From assembly GCF_019052365.1 (NCBI RefSeq), contig NZ_JAHQUY010000027.1:1-40416 (forward strand): a stretch of 40,416 nt of DNA, read 5' to 3'. The translations under genes were made by a program, and so were the position numbers. How positions within the stretch are numbered: position 1 is the stretch's first letter; each line of letters starts with the position of its first letter. Below are positions 24,681 through 33,365 of the stretch, piece by piece. Source of the DNA: Leyella stercorea (lineage in GTDB: Bacteria > Bacteroidota > Bacteroidia > Bacteroidales > Bacteroidaceae). The notes beneath the pieces were generated by a model that worked only from the letters and a program-made list of their open reading frames with translations, was not told the DNA's origin and ran no database searches.

Positions 24681-26291
24681 CTACTTCACTATTTCCTTTG
24701 TAACCCTGCGCTCGCCGTCGGCGTATGTCACGCTCTTCAGCACGATGGCGCCCTTAGCAGGTGTCGCGATTTGTGCACCCTCCATAGAGTAGTAGCGTGT
24801 GCTGACCGACTGCTTCGCTGCGGTGTTGCTGCTGATGCCCGTCGGGTCGAAGTCGTAGAGTGCGCGGTCGGAAGCGGTCGCTGTGCCGTCGACGGTGTAG
24901 ACGCTCTCCACGTGCAGCTTCTTAGCCTGCAGATTGTGGAAGTAGACCACCTTCTGCGTGCCGTTGTTCACGAAGTCGAAGTTGTCGGTGAAGCCGAACG
25001 GAATCTCGTCCATGTCCTTTGTGAGGTGGGTGTAGAGGTCGGTGGTGAACGTATAGCGCTTGCCGTCGGCGTAGATGCGGTAGCTCAGCTTGTCGGCGTT
25101 GATATACTCGCCGTCGACGTCCTCGGTCGGCATGTTGAACACGAGCGCCGAGTTCAGATCGTCCCACTGCAGGTCGGTCGGCATGGCAGGCTTGGCAGCG
25201 TGGTCGCCGGCGTAGTAGGTCATCGTCACGCCCGTGGCTGTCGTCACGAAGTTCTTAAGGTCGTATGTCGTCTCGCAGAGAAACGCCTTTTCGGGCGTCA
25301 TCGTGAGCAGCTTGCGGTCGTCGGAGAAGTTGAAGTTGATTGTGCGGAGGAACTCGTAGTTCATGTCCTCGTCCACGCTCACCGGCGCAATGCGGTAGAA
25401 GAAGAGGTCGGCGTCCTTCACAATCTGGAACGACGGGATGGAAGCCGTTGTGCCGCTGTACGTGCCCTCGTACACCTCCTCGGGCGACTTCGAAGCGAGT
25501 CCGCTGATGAAGAACTTGCCGTCGCTGAACGCTATCTTCACCTGGCGCGACGCCTTCACGCCGTTCGCATCCGTACCGCTGAGCACGTAGGTCTGCGGCT
25601 TCACACCCTTTGGGAATTCGAAGCGCACCAGTTCGCCGAGCGGTCGCAGCTCCATCGTGTAGAAGAATCCGAAGAAGCCAGCCTCGTCCTCCGTCTCTGC
25701 GTCCTCGTAGATGGCGAAGATGTCGCCGTTCTGCGTTGTCAGCTCGCCCTGAGAGCCGATGGCGAGGCGCGCCTCCTTCTCGAAGCTCGTTATGTTGCCC
25801 TCCTCGTCGGCGTGTACAATCTCAAGGTAGAGCGTCTTGGCGTCGTTCTGCACGAGCACCTGACCCGCCTTGATGACAATCTCCTCGCCCACCTTCTCGC
25901 CCTTCAGCCAGCTCTCCTTGGCTCCGCGGTAGTCGCGGTTGCCGCCCGGCGTGAGTCCGTTGAGATAGTAGGTGGTGCCGTCCTGGCGCACCGTCACCTT
26001 GCCGTTCGTATACTGCTGCTCGTAGAAGCCGTTGTTCTCGGTGTACGCCATGATGTACGCCTCGTCCTCGCCCTCGGGGTCGAAGATGGGCTTCTCGTCC
26101 TTAGGCACGCTCAGCTTGTGCATCAAAGCCTTGCTGGGAGCCTTCAGCACGCGCTCTGCAGGAGCAGCTGCATTGTTGGCTGATGTTGTTTTCAGAAGTG
26201 GTGCGTTGCCCGATACGGCGTCTTTGAACGACTGCGCGTTGGCAACTATTGCGGTGAGCACGAAGCCCAGCAGGAGTAGAGTCTTCTTCAT
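24681..26291 (-). CDS. Secreted Prevotella-type protein with C-terminal sorting-like tail
   Basis: A 536-residue exported protein. Signal peptide MKKTLLLLGFVLTAIVANAQ is followed by a beta-rich body with no catalytic motif that I recognise. Repeated Tyr/Thr strands (YEQQYTNGKVTVRQDGTTYYLNG, VYTVDGTATASDRALYDFDPTG) suggest immunoglobulin-like folds. The C-terminus, RYYSMEGAQIATPAKGAIVLKSVTYADGERR..KEIVK, is a pattern seen at the end of many Prevotella secreted proteins and may be a sorting or anchoring signal. A promoter lies about 95 bases upstream. It may bind or sense a host or food polymer, but nothing in the sequence proves this. Confidence 0.75.
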   Translation of the reverse strand: MKKTLLLLGFVLTAIVANAQSFKDAVSGNAPLLKTTSANNAAAPAERVLKAPSKALMHKLSVPKDEKPIFDPEGEDEAYIMAYTENNGFYEQQYTNGKVTVRQDGTTYYLNGLTPGGNRDYRGAKESWLKGEKVGEEIVIKAGQVLVQNDAKTLYLEIVHADEEGNITSFEKEARLAIGSQGELTTQNGDIFAIYEDAETEDEAGFFGFFYTMELRPLGELVRFEFPKGVKPQTYVLSGTDANGVKASRQVKIAFSDGKFFISGLASKSPEEVYEGTYSGTTASIPSFQIVKDADLFFYRIAPVSVDEDMNYEFLRTINFNFSDDRKLLTMTPEKAFLCETTYDLKNFVTTATGVTMTYYAGDHAAKPAMPTDLQWDDLNSALVFNMPTEDVDGEYINADKLSYRIYADGKRYTFTTDLYTHLTKDMDEIPFGFTDNFDFVNNGTQKVVYFHNLQAKKLHVESVYTVDGTATASDRALYDFDPTGISSNTAAKQSVSTRYYSMEGAQIATPAKGAIVLKSVTYADGERRVTKEIVK

Positions 26292-26386
26292 AATCCGAAT
26301 CGCTTAAAAGGTTATTATCAAAATTGCTTGAAAGGTTTAATTTTAGGTTTTGCAAGTCAACGACATACAAGACCAGTTTTAGATGA

Positions 26387-26418
26387 CAAAGTTAGCGAGA
26401 ATTATCCGAAAAACCAAG
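26387..26418 (-). promoter_or_regulatory. Promoter of the secreted-protein gene
   Basis: On the minus strand, TTG (26418-26416), 21 bases, then TAACTTTG (26394-26387) is a close match to the Bacteroidetes consensus, giving a leader of about 95 bases. Confidence 0.65.
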
Positions 26419-26454
26419 TTTTTTAGGCGCCATGTTGATGATAAAAACAAACAG

Positions 26455-26575
26455 ACAAAACAAGTATCTTGTTACAGCAGCGTGGTAAGCCCATTACCGC
26501 GTATCGGCTACAATATTACAGCCCCGCGGTAACAGCAGTTCCGCCCCACGGTAATCGGGGCTTCTCTGTATAAAA
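26455..26575. repeat. gttac/ggtaa word repeats
   Basis: Imperfect inverted copies of ttac(c)gcg and cgcggtaa (26468-26550) resemble the cluster at 2511-2635. This is the last of the short-word repeat clusters; none is seen further right. Confidence 0.7.
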
Positions 26576-26640
26576 AAAAGGAACAAGGAGGTTTGTACTT
26601 AGACATATTCACTGTCTAATACAATTCTCCTTGTTCTCTT
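26572..26640 (-). terminator. Long hairpin terminator of the 26681 gene
   Basis: GAACAAGGAG pairs with CTCCTTGTTC, and an inner stem (TTGTA-TTAGACA with TGTCTAATACAA) continues to a 7-base loop. On the minus strand it is followed by eight T residues. Confidence 0.85.
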
Positions 26641-26680
26641 TATCGTAGATAGTCATTCTTTCTATGACATTGCATAGAAA

Positions 26681-27022
26681 TTATTTGTATCTTTTGTTGC
26701 AGTCTGGGCATACCCAACGCCAACCCATTATTGGTTCATATCTTTTTCCGTGGCAATAATTGCACGGATCGCAGAGAGAACCATCTCTTCTACATTGCTC
26801 TTTTGTCTTGTTCGCTGTTCCATACCAGCCTTTACCTTTGCAGCCTTGACATTCTTTCTTGCCGACCTTGACATAGCGTTCTACAAGTTTTGTCTTACAG
26901 TCTGGACAATACTTTTCCACCTGTTGGAAGGTCTTTGTCTTCACCGATTCTGATGTGTTCGGTTTTGCTGCCCATGCTAATGTGGCAACAATAAGAACCA
27001 GAATTAAAAATAATTTTTTCAT
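26681..27022 (-). CDS. Small exported zinc-ribbon-like protein
   Basis: A 113-residue protein. Signal peptide MKKLFLILVLIVATLAWA is followed by four Cys pairs: CPDC, CQGCKGKGW, CDPCNYCHGKRY and CPDC. The CxxCxGxG-like spacing is close to the DnaJ zinc-finger repeat, so it probably binds two zinc ions or forms disulfides outside the cytoplasm. I chose ATG 27022 because the signal peptide starts there; an in-frame ATG lies four codons upstream. It follows the 27097 gene by about 75 bp on the same strand, so they may be co-transcribed. No function can be assigned. Confidence 0.65.
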   Translation of the reverse strand: MKKLFLILVLIVATLAWAAKPNTSESVKTKTFQQVEKYCPDCKTKLVERYVKVGKKECQGCKGKGWYGTANKTKEQCRRDGSLCDPCNYCHGKRYEPIMGWRWVCPDCNKRYK

Positions 27023-27096
27023 ACAAAAATACATTTAGTGAAACATAAAATGAACTATAAGCGAGTTAGATAAACTATCTCGTATGCGGTTTTGTG

Positions 27097-28101
27097 CTAA
27101 ATTCTGACAGTGAGTCCGACACGAACATCCCAAACGAATTTTCCTGGGAATGGTTCGGTTTCTTCATCGTATGTGACAACCTCCTTGAAGTTTCCTATAC
27201 CTAAGCTCAATCCGCCAAAGAAACCGAATCTATAATTAGCATCAAAATAATAACGATAATCGAAATCGAAATTAAGAGAATAATCGGCTCTTACTGCATT
27301 GTCGGAGAATGAAAATCCGAAAGTCATCTGGCTTTGGTCTTCGTCGTCGCCATACATAAAACCAAATCCAGCAAACCAGTTCATTTTGTCAGAGTTTCTA
27401 CCTTTGAAAAGCCAGTCTTTGCCTACTCCGCCATATGTAGTAAATGCATATTCGTTGCTGGTCATCAGTCGTAATTCGGCAAACTCTCCGAACATTCGTG
27501 ATGCTCCAACACTTATACCCAAGTGCATTCCAGACCAATCCATCCCTCTGACACCATCTGATAGTGTATTTATGAGCGATACCGTGTGGTCGCTATACTT
27601 ATTGTTGCCTGGTATCGTGCTTGGATCAATAAGCGGTTTGTGTTTGTTGTTCGTGGGCTGAGTCTCAGAATCGTCTGTGATATAATCATTACTGTTGTCA
27701 TACGACGAGTCTGTATCGTCGTATTCCGATTCATTCTCATCACTCTCATTCTGGTTTGAAGTTGTCGGGAATAAGGTTGTAAGTTCATAGGTGCGTACAG
27801 TAGTCTGTCCAGTTCCAACAGACACCGACCCACCAGTATCCATTATCTTTCGATTCTGACAATCGAAAGCTTCCCACCAAGACAAAGCCTTTGGGATTCT
27901 CAACTCTGAAGTCAACGTGTAAGTGCCGTATGGCGTTTTTATAGTTATAGGTGTACATACTTCGTCACCTGCCTTAAATACCGTGACGTAATCATTGTCA
28001 TCATTTGAATTAAAACCAAATGCAGACAAGGATATCGTTAAAAGGAAAAATGATAATAACAATGTCCTTAATTTAGAACAACATTCTTTAGAAAGTCTCA
28101 T
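27097..28101 (-). CDS. Putative outer membrane beta-barrel protein
   Basis: A 334-residue protein. The signal peptide (LRTLLLSFFLLTISLSAFG) is followed by an N-terminal beta-rich domain (about 20-110), a low-complexity acidic linker full of Asn, Asp, Ser and Glu (NQNESDENESEYDDTDSSYDN and on, about 115-155), and a C-terminal part with alternating aromatic strands ending VWDVRVGLTVRI. This ending is typical of small eight-stranded barrels. Glycine and aromatic pairs (GFGFMYGDD, GFFGGLSLGIG) support this. An upstream ATG at 28125 is an alternative start. Codon use is AT-rich, unlike the core genes to the left. It may belong to the island or mark its left neighbour. Confidence 0.65.
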   Translation of the reverse strand: MRLSKECCSKLRTLLLSFFLLTISLSAFGFNSNDDNDYVTVFKAGDEVCTPITIKTPYGTYTLTSELRIPKALSWWEAFDCQNRKIMDTGGSVSVGTGQTTVRTYELTTLFPTTSNQNESDENESEYDDTDSSYDNSNDYITDDSETQPTNNKHKPLIDPSTIPGNNKYSDHTVSLINTLSDGVRGMDWSGMHLGISVGASRMFGEFAELRLMTSNEYAFTTYGGVGKDWLFKGRNSDKMNWFAGFGFMYGDDEDQSQMTFGFSFSDNAVRADYSLNFDFDYRYYFDANYRFGFFGGLSLGIGNFKEVVTYDEETEPFPGKFVWDVRVGLTVRI

Positions 28102-28355
28102 ATGTTTTAGTTTGTGCCTTACCAACTCCTAAAAAGGCTGATTAATAATAGTTGGCGTATATATACAAAAAGACGTGGAGCCACACTGTTACCCGTTCCA
28201 CGATTCGTGGGCCTTCGCATTGCCCTGTCTGTCGAAACGAGCAACGCTGATACAACGCCAATACAACGTCAAATCTCATGCAACAATCAAAATGATAAGA
28301 AATCGCGCGTAAATACCAATATATACAGCATATAGCAAGTATTTAATAAAGTATG
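28102..28355. other. Left flank of the integrative element, non-coding
   Basis: I see no gene that I can support. The stretch contains a GC-richer part (28165-28275) with the direct repeat TGATACAACGC / CAATACAACGT at 28248-28269, next to gcaacg. Its complement would be the leader of the 27097 gene. A tRNA was looked for and not found. Confidence 0.4.
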
Positions 28356-28357
28356 TA

Positions 28358-28540
28358 TTTTGTTATTTGTTTGTTACTTTGCCATTTAATTTTATTATTT
28401 ATCATAGTTAATGGTTCGTAATTGGTTCTTATTTTGGGTAACAAATCCAATTATTTTTCGTATCTTTGCACCGCGAGTAACAAATCTCGCAAAATGACAA
28501 TAAGTAGAATAAATAACAAAGTAACATGAGAAGTAACAAT
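28358..28540. promoter_or_regulatory. Array of TAACAAA motifs upstream of the integrase
   Basis: GTAACAAA-like sites: on the minus strand at 28358-28369 and 28369-28377, and on the plus strand at 28437-28447, 28476-28486, 28512-28521, with shorter GTAACA at 28521 and 28533. GTTACTTTG (28373-28381) and CAAAGTAAC (28517-28525) are exact inverted partners. GCGAG/CTCGC (28473-28490) brackets one site. The -7 box TATCTTTG lies at 28461-28468. Such motifs could be arm-type integrase sites, autoregulatory sites, or both. Confidence 0.5.
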
Positions 28541-30739
28541 GAACCTGTGCGCATACGCTACAAGGATTTGGCGAATGGCACAAAGTCGATTTATCTCGAC
28601 ACTTACAAAAGTGGAAAGAGGTCGTATGAGTTCTTGAAGCTTTATCTGCTTCCCGAGGACGATGACAAGGCTAAGGCAGTCAATGCCGAGACCTTGCAGA
28701 AGGCAGAAGCTATCAAGAACCAACGAGTGCAAGAAATCCTGTCGGGAAAGTTGGAAACAGTGAAGGCTTCCTTGGAGCATCCTGCTTCTACAACAACTTC
28801 AAGCAAGAAGACCGCACGTTTAAGTAAGAAGAAAAAAGTCGGCAGTGATAAAACTGGCAAAAGTGTCAAGGGAAAGGAAAGTGAGGTAAACGAAGTCGTT
28901 GGAGCCGTTTCTGGCAGAGAAGGACACCAATGGAAGTTTATTGACGATGACGGTGAGGACAGAGCCATAGATGGAACAATCAAAAAACATAGAGGCAGAC
29001 CCAACAAGCGTGAAGCTGTCACTCTTCGTTTCAAGGACCTTGCCAACGGCAGTAAGTCGCTCTACTTCGACATATATTATAATGGTGAGCGCAAGTACGA
29101 GTTTCTGAAGCTCTATATCAACCCAGAGATTACCGAGGCTGACAAGCAGAATAATGCCTTGGTCATGGAAACCGCAGAGCGTCTGAAAGAACGCAAGATG
29201 CGAGAGGTTGTCAATGGAGAGACTTTCACGGATCCTTCTGACGAGCTGAACCAAGTGGAGAAAGTTGAGGAATACACCAGTTCTGTGATAGTCCGTAGTC
29301 GCAAGATGCGCAATGGAGACCGTTCCCTCTTCCTTGATATATATTATGGTAAGGGACAACGTGCCTATGAGTCAGTTGGTCTTTACCTTCGTAAGGATGA
29401 CAGCGAGGATAAACACAAGGAAATCTGGAAAGAAGCTGAGAAAAAGGCCAAGGAACGCATGAAGGCATTGAAGGACGGAACCTTTGAGAAGCGTGTCGGC
29501 AGAAGAGGCTACAAGCCGCATGGAGAAGATCCAGATGCCAACGTGGACAAATACAAGGAGTATCTTGCCACTAAGAAGGTGAAGACAGAGATTGCCGTTG
29601 CAGAGACTGAGCGCAAGAGAAATTCCAAGACCAAGGAGCCTGTGAGAATCCGCTTCAAGGAACTTGCCAACGGCAACAAGTCGGTCTATCTATCCATCAA
29701 TGTCAACGGTCGCCGTACCTATGATTATCTGCGCCTTTATCTCATACCAGAGGTTGACGCAGCTGCCAGGGAGCAGAACAAGCAGACAATGCAAGCAGTC
29801 TATGCTATCAAGGCACAACGCATCATGAGCATCACTAACGGTATCGCAGGGCTCAAAGACAAGTCAAGAATCAAAATGCGACTTGTGGATTGGTTGGAGA
29901 TATTCCGTGACGCACAAGTGGAGCGAGGAAGACAATCTGCCCGAAACTGGGTGAACAGCGTGCTGAATGCAGTGAGAGAACACTCGCCAAATGTGACACT
30001 CGCAGAGATGACCAAGGAATACTGCAATGGTTTCATGGTGTTCTTGTTGAACGACTATATCACCTACAAGCACACCCATCCGTCCAAGTCCACGGTGATG
30101 AACTATCTCAAATGCCTCAAAGCAGCCTTCAACATGGCTATTGAGGAAGAGATAATGGACGACAATCCCGTATTGCGTCTTCGCATGGATGTTCTGAAAG
30201 GTGGCGGCACCAAGCGAGAGTACCTGACCGTTGACGAGGTGAAGAGACTGATTGACACCCCTTGCAAGCGTGAGGATATCAAGGCGGCGTTTCTGTTTTC
30301 ATGCTTCTGCGGACTCCGTATCAGTGACGTGAAGAGTTTGAAGTGGAAGAACATCATCACCGAGGGTGACAAGACACGAGTTGAGATATTGCAGTACAAG
30401 ACCAAGCAGCCTCTCTATCTTCCTCTCAACAAGCAAGCCCTTCGTTGGATGCCTGAGCGTGGATCTGCAAGTGACGAGGACAATGTGTTTCCAACACTGC
30501 CAAGCAAGAACTACGACTGCATCCCGGAATGGAGCCGTGCGGCAGGTATCAGCAAGCATGTAACCTACCATGTCTCAAGGCACACGTTCGCCACGATGGA
30601 GCTGACCATGGGCGCAGACCTATACACTACAAGCAAACTTCTCGGTCATACGGAGGTGCGCACGACACAAATTTACGCAAAAATCATCAACAAGAAAAAG
30701 GACGAGGCTGTTTCTCTGTTGGACAGTGCGTTCGAATAA
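28526..30739 (+). CDS. Tyrosine recombinase (integrase) with four arm-binding domains
   Basis: A 737-residue integrase, far longer than the usual 380-450. The C-terminal half is normal: a SAM-like core-binding domain (about 450-555) and a catalytic domain with Arg598 (CGLRISD), Lys625 or Lys627, His682-x-x-Arg685 (YHVSRHTFAT), His708 (LLGHTE) and nucleophile Tyr717 (TQIYAKI). The N-terminal half repeats the Bacteroidetes arm DNA-binding domain four times, cores at about 7-44, 164-201, 253-290 and 372-409. Each has the pattern R.(K/R)(D/E/K)(L/M).NG..S(I/L/V)(Y/F)L followed by Y(E/D)(F/S/Y)(L/V).LY. An AT-hook-like HRGRP lies at 155-159 in a Lys-rich linker. It catalyses insertion and excision of the element. 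Confidence 0.95.
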   Translation: MRSNNEPVRIRYKDLANGTKSIYLDTYKSGKRSYEFLKLYLLPEDDDKAKAVNAETLQKAEAIKNQRVQEILSGKLETVKASLEHPASTTTSSKKTARLSKKKKVGSDKTGKSVKGKESEVNEVVGAVSGREGHQWKFIDDDGEDRAIDGTIKKHRGRPNKREAVTLRFKDLANGSKSLYFDIYYNGERKYEFLKLYINPEITEADKQNNALVMETAERLKERKMREVVNGETFTDPSDELNQVEKVEEYTSSVIVRSRKMRNGDRSLFLDIYYGKGQRAYESVGLYLRKDDSEDKHKEIWKEAEKKAKERMKALKDGTFEKRVGRRGYKPHGEDPDANVDKYKEYLATKKVKTEIAVAETERKRNSKTKEPVRIRFKELANGNKSVYLSINVNGRRTYDYLRLYLIPEVDAAAREQNKQTMQAVYAIKAQRIMSITNGIAGLKDKSRIKMRLVDWLEIFRDAQVERGRQSARNWVNSVLNAVREHSPNVTLAEMTKEYCNGFMVFLLNDYITYKHTHPSKSTVMNYLKCLKAAFNMAIEEEIMDDNPVLRLRMDVLKGGGTKREYLTVDEVKRLIDTPCKREDIKAAFLFSCFCGLRISDVKSLKWKNIITEGDKTRVEILQYKTKQPLYLPLNKQALRWMPERGSASDEDNVFPTLPSKNYDCIPEWSRAAGISKHVTYHVSRHTFATMELTMGADLYTTSKLLGHTEVRTTQIYAKIINKKKDEAVSLLDSAFE

Positions 30740-30744
30740 TAAAA

Positions 30745-31612
30745 ATGGAACATAATAATACATCAAACAACCAAGGACGAGAAGACTCCTCGTTCTCTCT
30801 TTTTACCCCAATGCAATGAATGCACCTTCGCTAACGGTGTAGGTGGCATTTGTGGTACCAACAAATTGTGGCTGTTCTTCAAGGAAGCCCATGAGTGCTA
30901 TCAGACGGAAGTCATAGGATGCGGTAAACTGTATCACCGCTACAAAAAGGACTTTCTCAACAGCCATTCCTATACGGACTGCCAGTATGCGGCAGGAAAG
31001 AACGAGCACAAGAAGAACTTCTACATCATGGAGGAGTTTCTTGAAGAACGTGAGGATTTGGTAGTCATATTCTTTACCAAAGTGGATTTCGAGTATCATG
31101 ACTACAAGGCTCTTCATCACAAGTTCAACACCACGGAGCCGCCTCCAAATGGTCAGTATCTCCATGGTAAACCACCGTCAATATTACAAACAGCACAAGA
31201 AACCAAACCGAAACAGGACTTTCAATGTTACTTTGATTCTACTCAGTTGAACCTCATTGCGCGCCATGCCAATGAGGTTCATTTGTTCTCAGCCGATGTG
31301 TCGGAAGAGGATATGCGAAAACTCTTCTCGTGCCAAGTTTGCAAGCAGCTAAAGGCGAGAAGTAACAGACGTGTGGCATTCTTCTTTGACATGCTCTGCA
31401 GCAAGAACTTGATTTGCAAGCAATGGCAATCGGTCATTGCCAAGCATAAACTCATCCTGTCTTCATCAACAGACAAGCCACTTACAACAACCAAGCTGTC
31501 CTCAGCAACCAGTGATGCCAAAAGTACCAACGCCAGTATCTATGAGGCTATCCGCAAGAAAGTGCAAGAAATAGCAGAATGCGGTAAAAATGATAGCAAG
31601 GACACCATCTGA
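30745..31612 (+). CDS. Unknown Cys-rich element protein with frame break near its start
   Basis: The open frame from about 30743 to 31612 has no ATG near its beginning; its first usable codon is TTG at 30866. In the next frame an ATG at 30745 gives MEHNNTSNNQGREDSSFSLFTPMQ, partly listed, and stops at 30819. A +1 shift at the ttttacccca run (30801-30810) would join it to QCNECTFANGVGGICGTNK. The joined product (about 288 residues) has a CNEC..C..H..C cluster near its N-terminus and a second Cys pair (FSCQVCKQ). The second half, FQCYFDSTQLNLIARHANEVH, looks like a separate helical domain. It lies right after the integrase. Either the gene is frameshifted (true or sequencing error), TTG is the start, or the shift is programmed. 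Function unknown. Confidence 0.55.
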
Positions 31613-31769
31613 CAGATGAAAACCTTGACAGTTGGCTTGATAGTCGGTTGACAGTCAAGCGCCCTTCCATCCGATTGGGCAGAAATGCCCTTACCTTTGC
31701 CCTCCGTAATCAGAAACCTGGTTATGGAGGGCGACCTCGTTATGTGTAACGATAAATAAAATTACGACA
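31613..31769. other. Spacer with hairpins before the excisionase-like gene
   Basis: It contains the palindrome TTGACAGTCAA (31649-31659), a GGGC/GCCC hairpin (31677-31690) and an 11-bp stem, GCCCTCCGTAA (31699-31709) with TTATGGAGGGC (31722-31732). The last has no T run, so it may be an mRNA structure or protein site rather than a terminator. Confidence 0.5.
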
Positions 31770-32234
31770 ATGATTGGACAGACAACAAATCAGGCAAACA
31801 ATCCGCCAAAGGATGGTGCGATACTACCGCCAACGATAGACGTGGATAAACACGAGTTGACAGAACAAGAACTGGCAGACATGACACCAATGAGACTTGC
31901 CGAGCGCATTCAACAGATGGAAGAAGCATTCAAGCTGCTTGGACCAGTGGAGGATGTGCTGAACCGCATCAAGTGCTTGGAGAAATGGCTCTTTGCAGGA
32001 AAAGACGTGCTCACCCTTGACGAGGCAAGCGTATTCCTTGACGCTTCAAAGAGTCAGCTTTACAAACTGACACGTACCTTTGCCATTCCCCATTACAAGC
32101 CAAACGGCAAGACCATCTATTTCAGCAAGGAAGAACTGGTGGAATGGATCAAGAAGCACCCTGTGAAAACAAAAGACGTGTATGAGCAGGATGCCATACG
32201 CTATGTGATGAACAAACCCTTGAAGAGCAGATGA
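31770..32234 (+). CDS. Excisionase-like helix-turn-helix protein
   Basis: A 154-residue protein. A winged HTH of the MerR/excisionase type occupies about 75-130 (VLTLDEASVFLDASKSQLYKL..AIPHYKPNGKTIYFSKEELVEWI). An N-terminal helical region (RIQQMEEAFKLLGPVEDVLNRI) may dimerise. Genes of this kind sit between integrase and replication gene in Bacteroidetes mobilizable elements, where they act as directionality factors or regulators. Its stop overlaps the next start as ATGA, so it is coupled to the RepA-like gene. Confidence 0.82.
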   Translation: MIGQTTNQANNPPKDGAILPPTIDVDKHELTEQELADMTPMRLAERIQQMEEAFKLLGPVEDVLNRIKCLEKWLFAGKDVLTLDEASVFLDASKSQLYKLTRTFAIPHYKPNGKTIYFSKEELVEWIKKHPVKTKDVYEQDAIRYVMNKPLKSR

Positions 32235-33349
32235 CGATGGAAGACATGAACGACATGAGCCTCTTTGAAGGCGCAGCGGACAATGCTGATTTGTTGGAAA
32301 AGTTGCTGAAGGCATCGCTTATCCATGCGGATGAGACCTACCAGACACCGCCACAGATAATATGGGTGGACAACTCGACCATAGCCACGCTTGGCAACTT
32401 CAGTGCCTCCACAGGCAAGGCGAAGAGCCGAAAGACGTTCAACGTGTCCGCTTTGGTTGCTGCCTCGCTTGCTAACGGAAAGGTGCTGCAATATACGGCA
32501 AAACTACCCGATGACAAGCGTAAGATACTCTACGTTGATACGGAGCAGAGCCGTTTCCACTGTCACAGCGTGATGCAGCGCATCCTCCGGCTTGCAGGAT
32601 TGCCCGACAACATGAACAGTGAGAACCTTGTGTTCTTCGGACTGCGAGAGTACAGTCCCAACCTCAGACTGCGACTGATAGAATATGCCTTGCAGACGCA
32701 AAAGGGCTTTGGCTTGGTCATCATTGACGGCATAAGGGACTTGATGCTCGACATCAACAATCCGAGCGAGTCCGTCCATATCATCAACAAACTGATGCAG
32801 TGGTCAAGCCGCTATGACCTGCACATCCATTGCGTCTTGCACCTGAATAAGGGTGATGACAATGTAAGAGGTCACATTGGCACGGAACTCAGCAACAAGG
32901 CAGAGACGGTACTGGTGATAAGTAAGAGCAATTCGATGGCGAATGTGAGTGAAGTGAAACCGCTCAACATCCGAGACAAGGACTTTGTCCCTTTTGCGTT
33001 TCAAATAAATAAGGAGGGATTGCCAGAGATTGCCAAAGACTATGTGGTTGACTCTACCACAGCCAAACAGCCTAAGATGACAATAGCCGACATTACCGAT
33101 GAGCAGCATGACAAGGCACTTGGAATGGCTTTCGGCAAGAAAGTGGTGTCAGGTTATGAGAATGTGATAAACGCATTGACGAAAGGATATACAACTATTG
33201 GTTTTGCCAGAGGTAGAACAGTGATGTCAAAGTTGCTGACCTTCCTATTGAAGAGCAAACTGGTGGTGAAGTGTGGCAATAACGAGTATTGCAGAATGAA
33301 GGATTATCCTTCGCTTCCGCTGCTTGAAGAGCAGGAGGTGAAGAAGTGA
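32231..33349 (+). CDS. RepA-like RecA-fold ATPase/helicase
   Basis: A 372-residue protein. P-loop ASTGKAKSRKT (59-69), a strand with YVDTEQS (101-107) and Walker B LVIIDGIRD (162-170) define the RecA-fold core shared by plasmid RepA helicases and AAA_25 proteins. HVLHLNKGDDNVRGHIGTELSNKAETVLVI-type sequence follows (reading IHCVLHLNKG). The C-terminal part (GYENVINALTKGYTTIGFARGRTVMSKLL) resembles a small winged helix. It probably unwinds DNA for element replication together with the primase encoded next. It starts in an ATGA overlap. Confidence 0.85.
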   Translation: MTMEDMNDMSLFEGAADNADLLEKLLKASLIHADETYQTPPQIIWVDNSTIATLGNFSASTGKAKSRKTFNVSALVAASLANGKVLQYTAKLPDDKRKILYVDTEQSRFHCHSVMQRILRLAGLPDNMNSENLVFFGLREYSPNLRLRLIEYALQTQKGFGLVIIDGIRDLMLDINNPSESVHIINKLMQWSSRYDLHIHCVLHLNKGDDNVRGHIGTELSNKAETVLVISKSNSMANVSEVKPLNIRDKDFVPFAFQINKEGLPEIAKDYVVDSTTAKQPKMTIADITDEQHDKALGMAFGKKVVSGYENVINALTKGYTTIGFARGRTVMSKLLTFLLKSKLVVKCGNNEYCRMKDYPSLPLLEEQEVKK

Positions 33350-33365
33350 GGATGAAGCGAAAATC

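Noticed and set aside
24111..26183. 690-codon open frame opposite the unknown and secreted-protein genes
   Set aside because: It runs across two genes and the inverted REP pair; composition (Val, Leu, His, Arg repeats) is that of a reverse-strand shadow.
28114..28335. 73-codon frame before the integrase
   Set aside because: It starts with a non-ATG codon or weak context, shows no pattern of a known protein and overlaps the likely leader of the opposite gene.
28126..28355. tRNA gene as an attachment site
   Set aside because: No cloverleaf with a T-loop GTTCRA box and matching acceptor arms could be traced.
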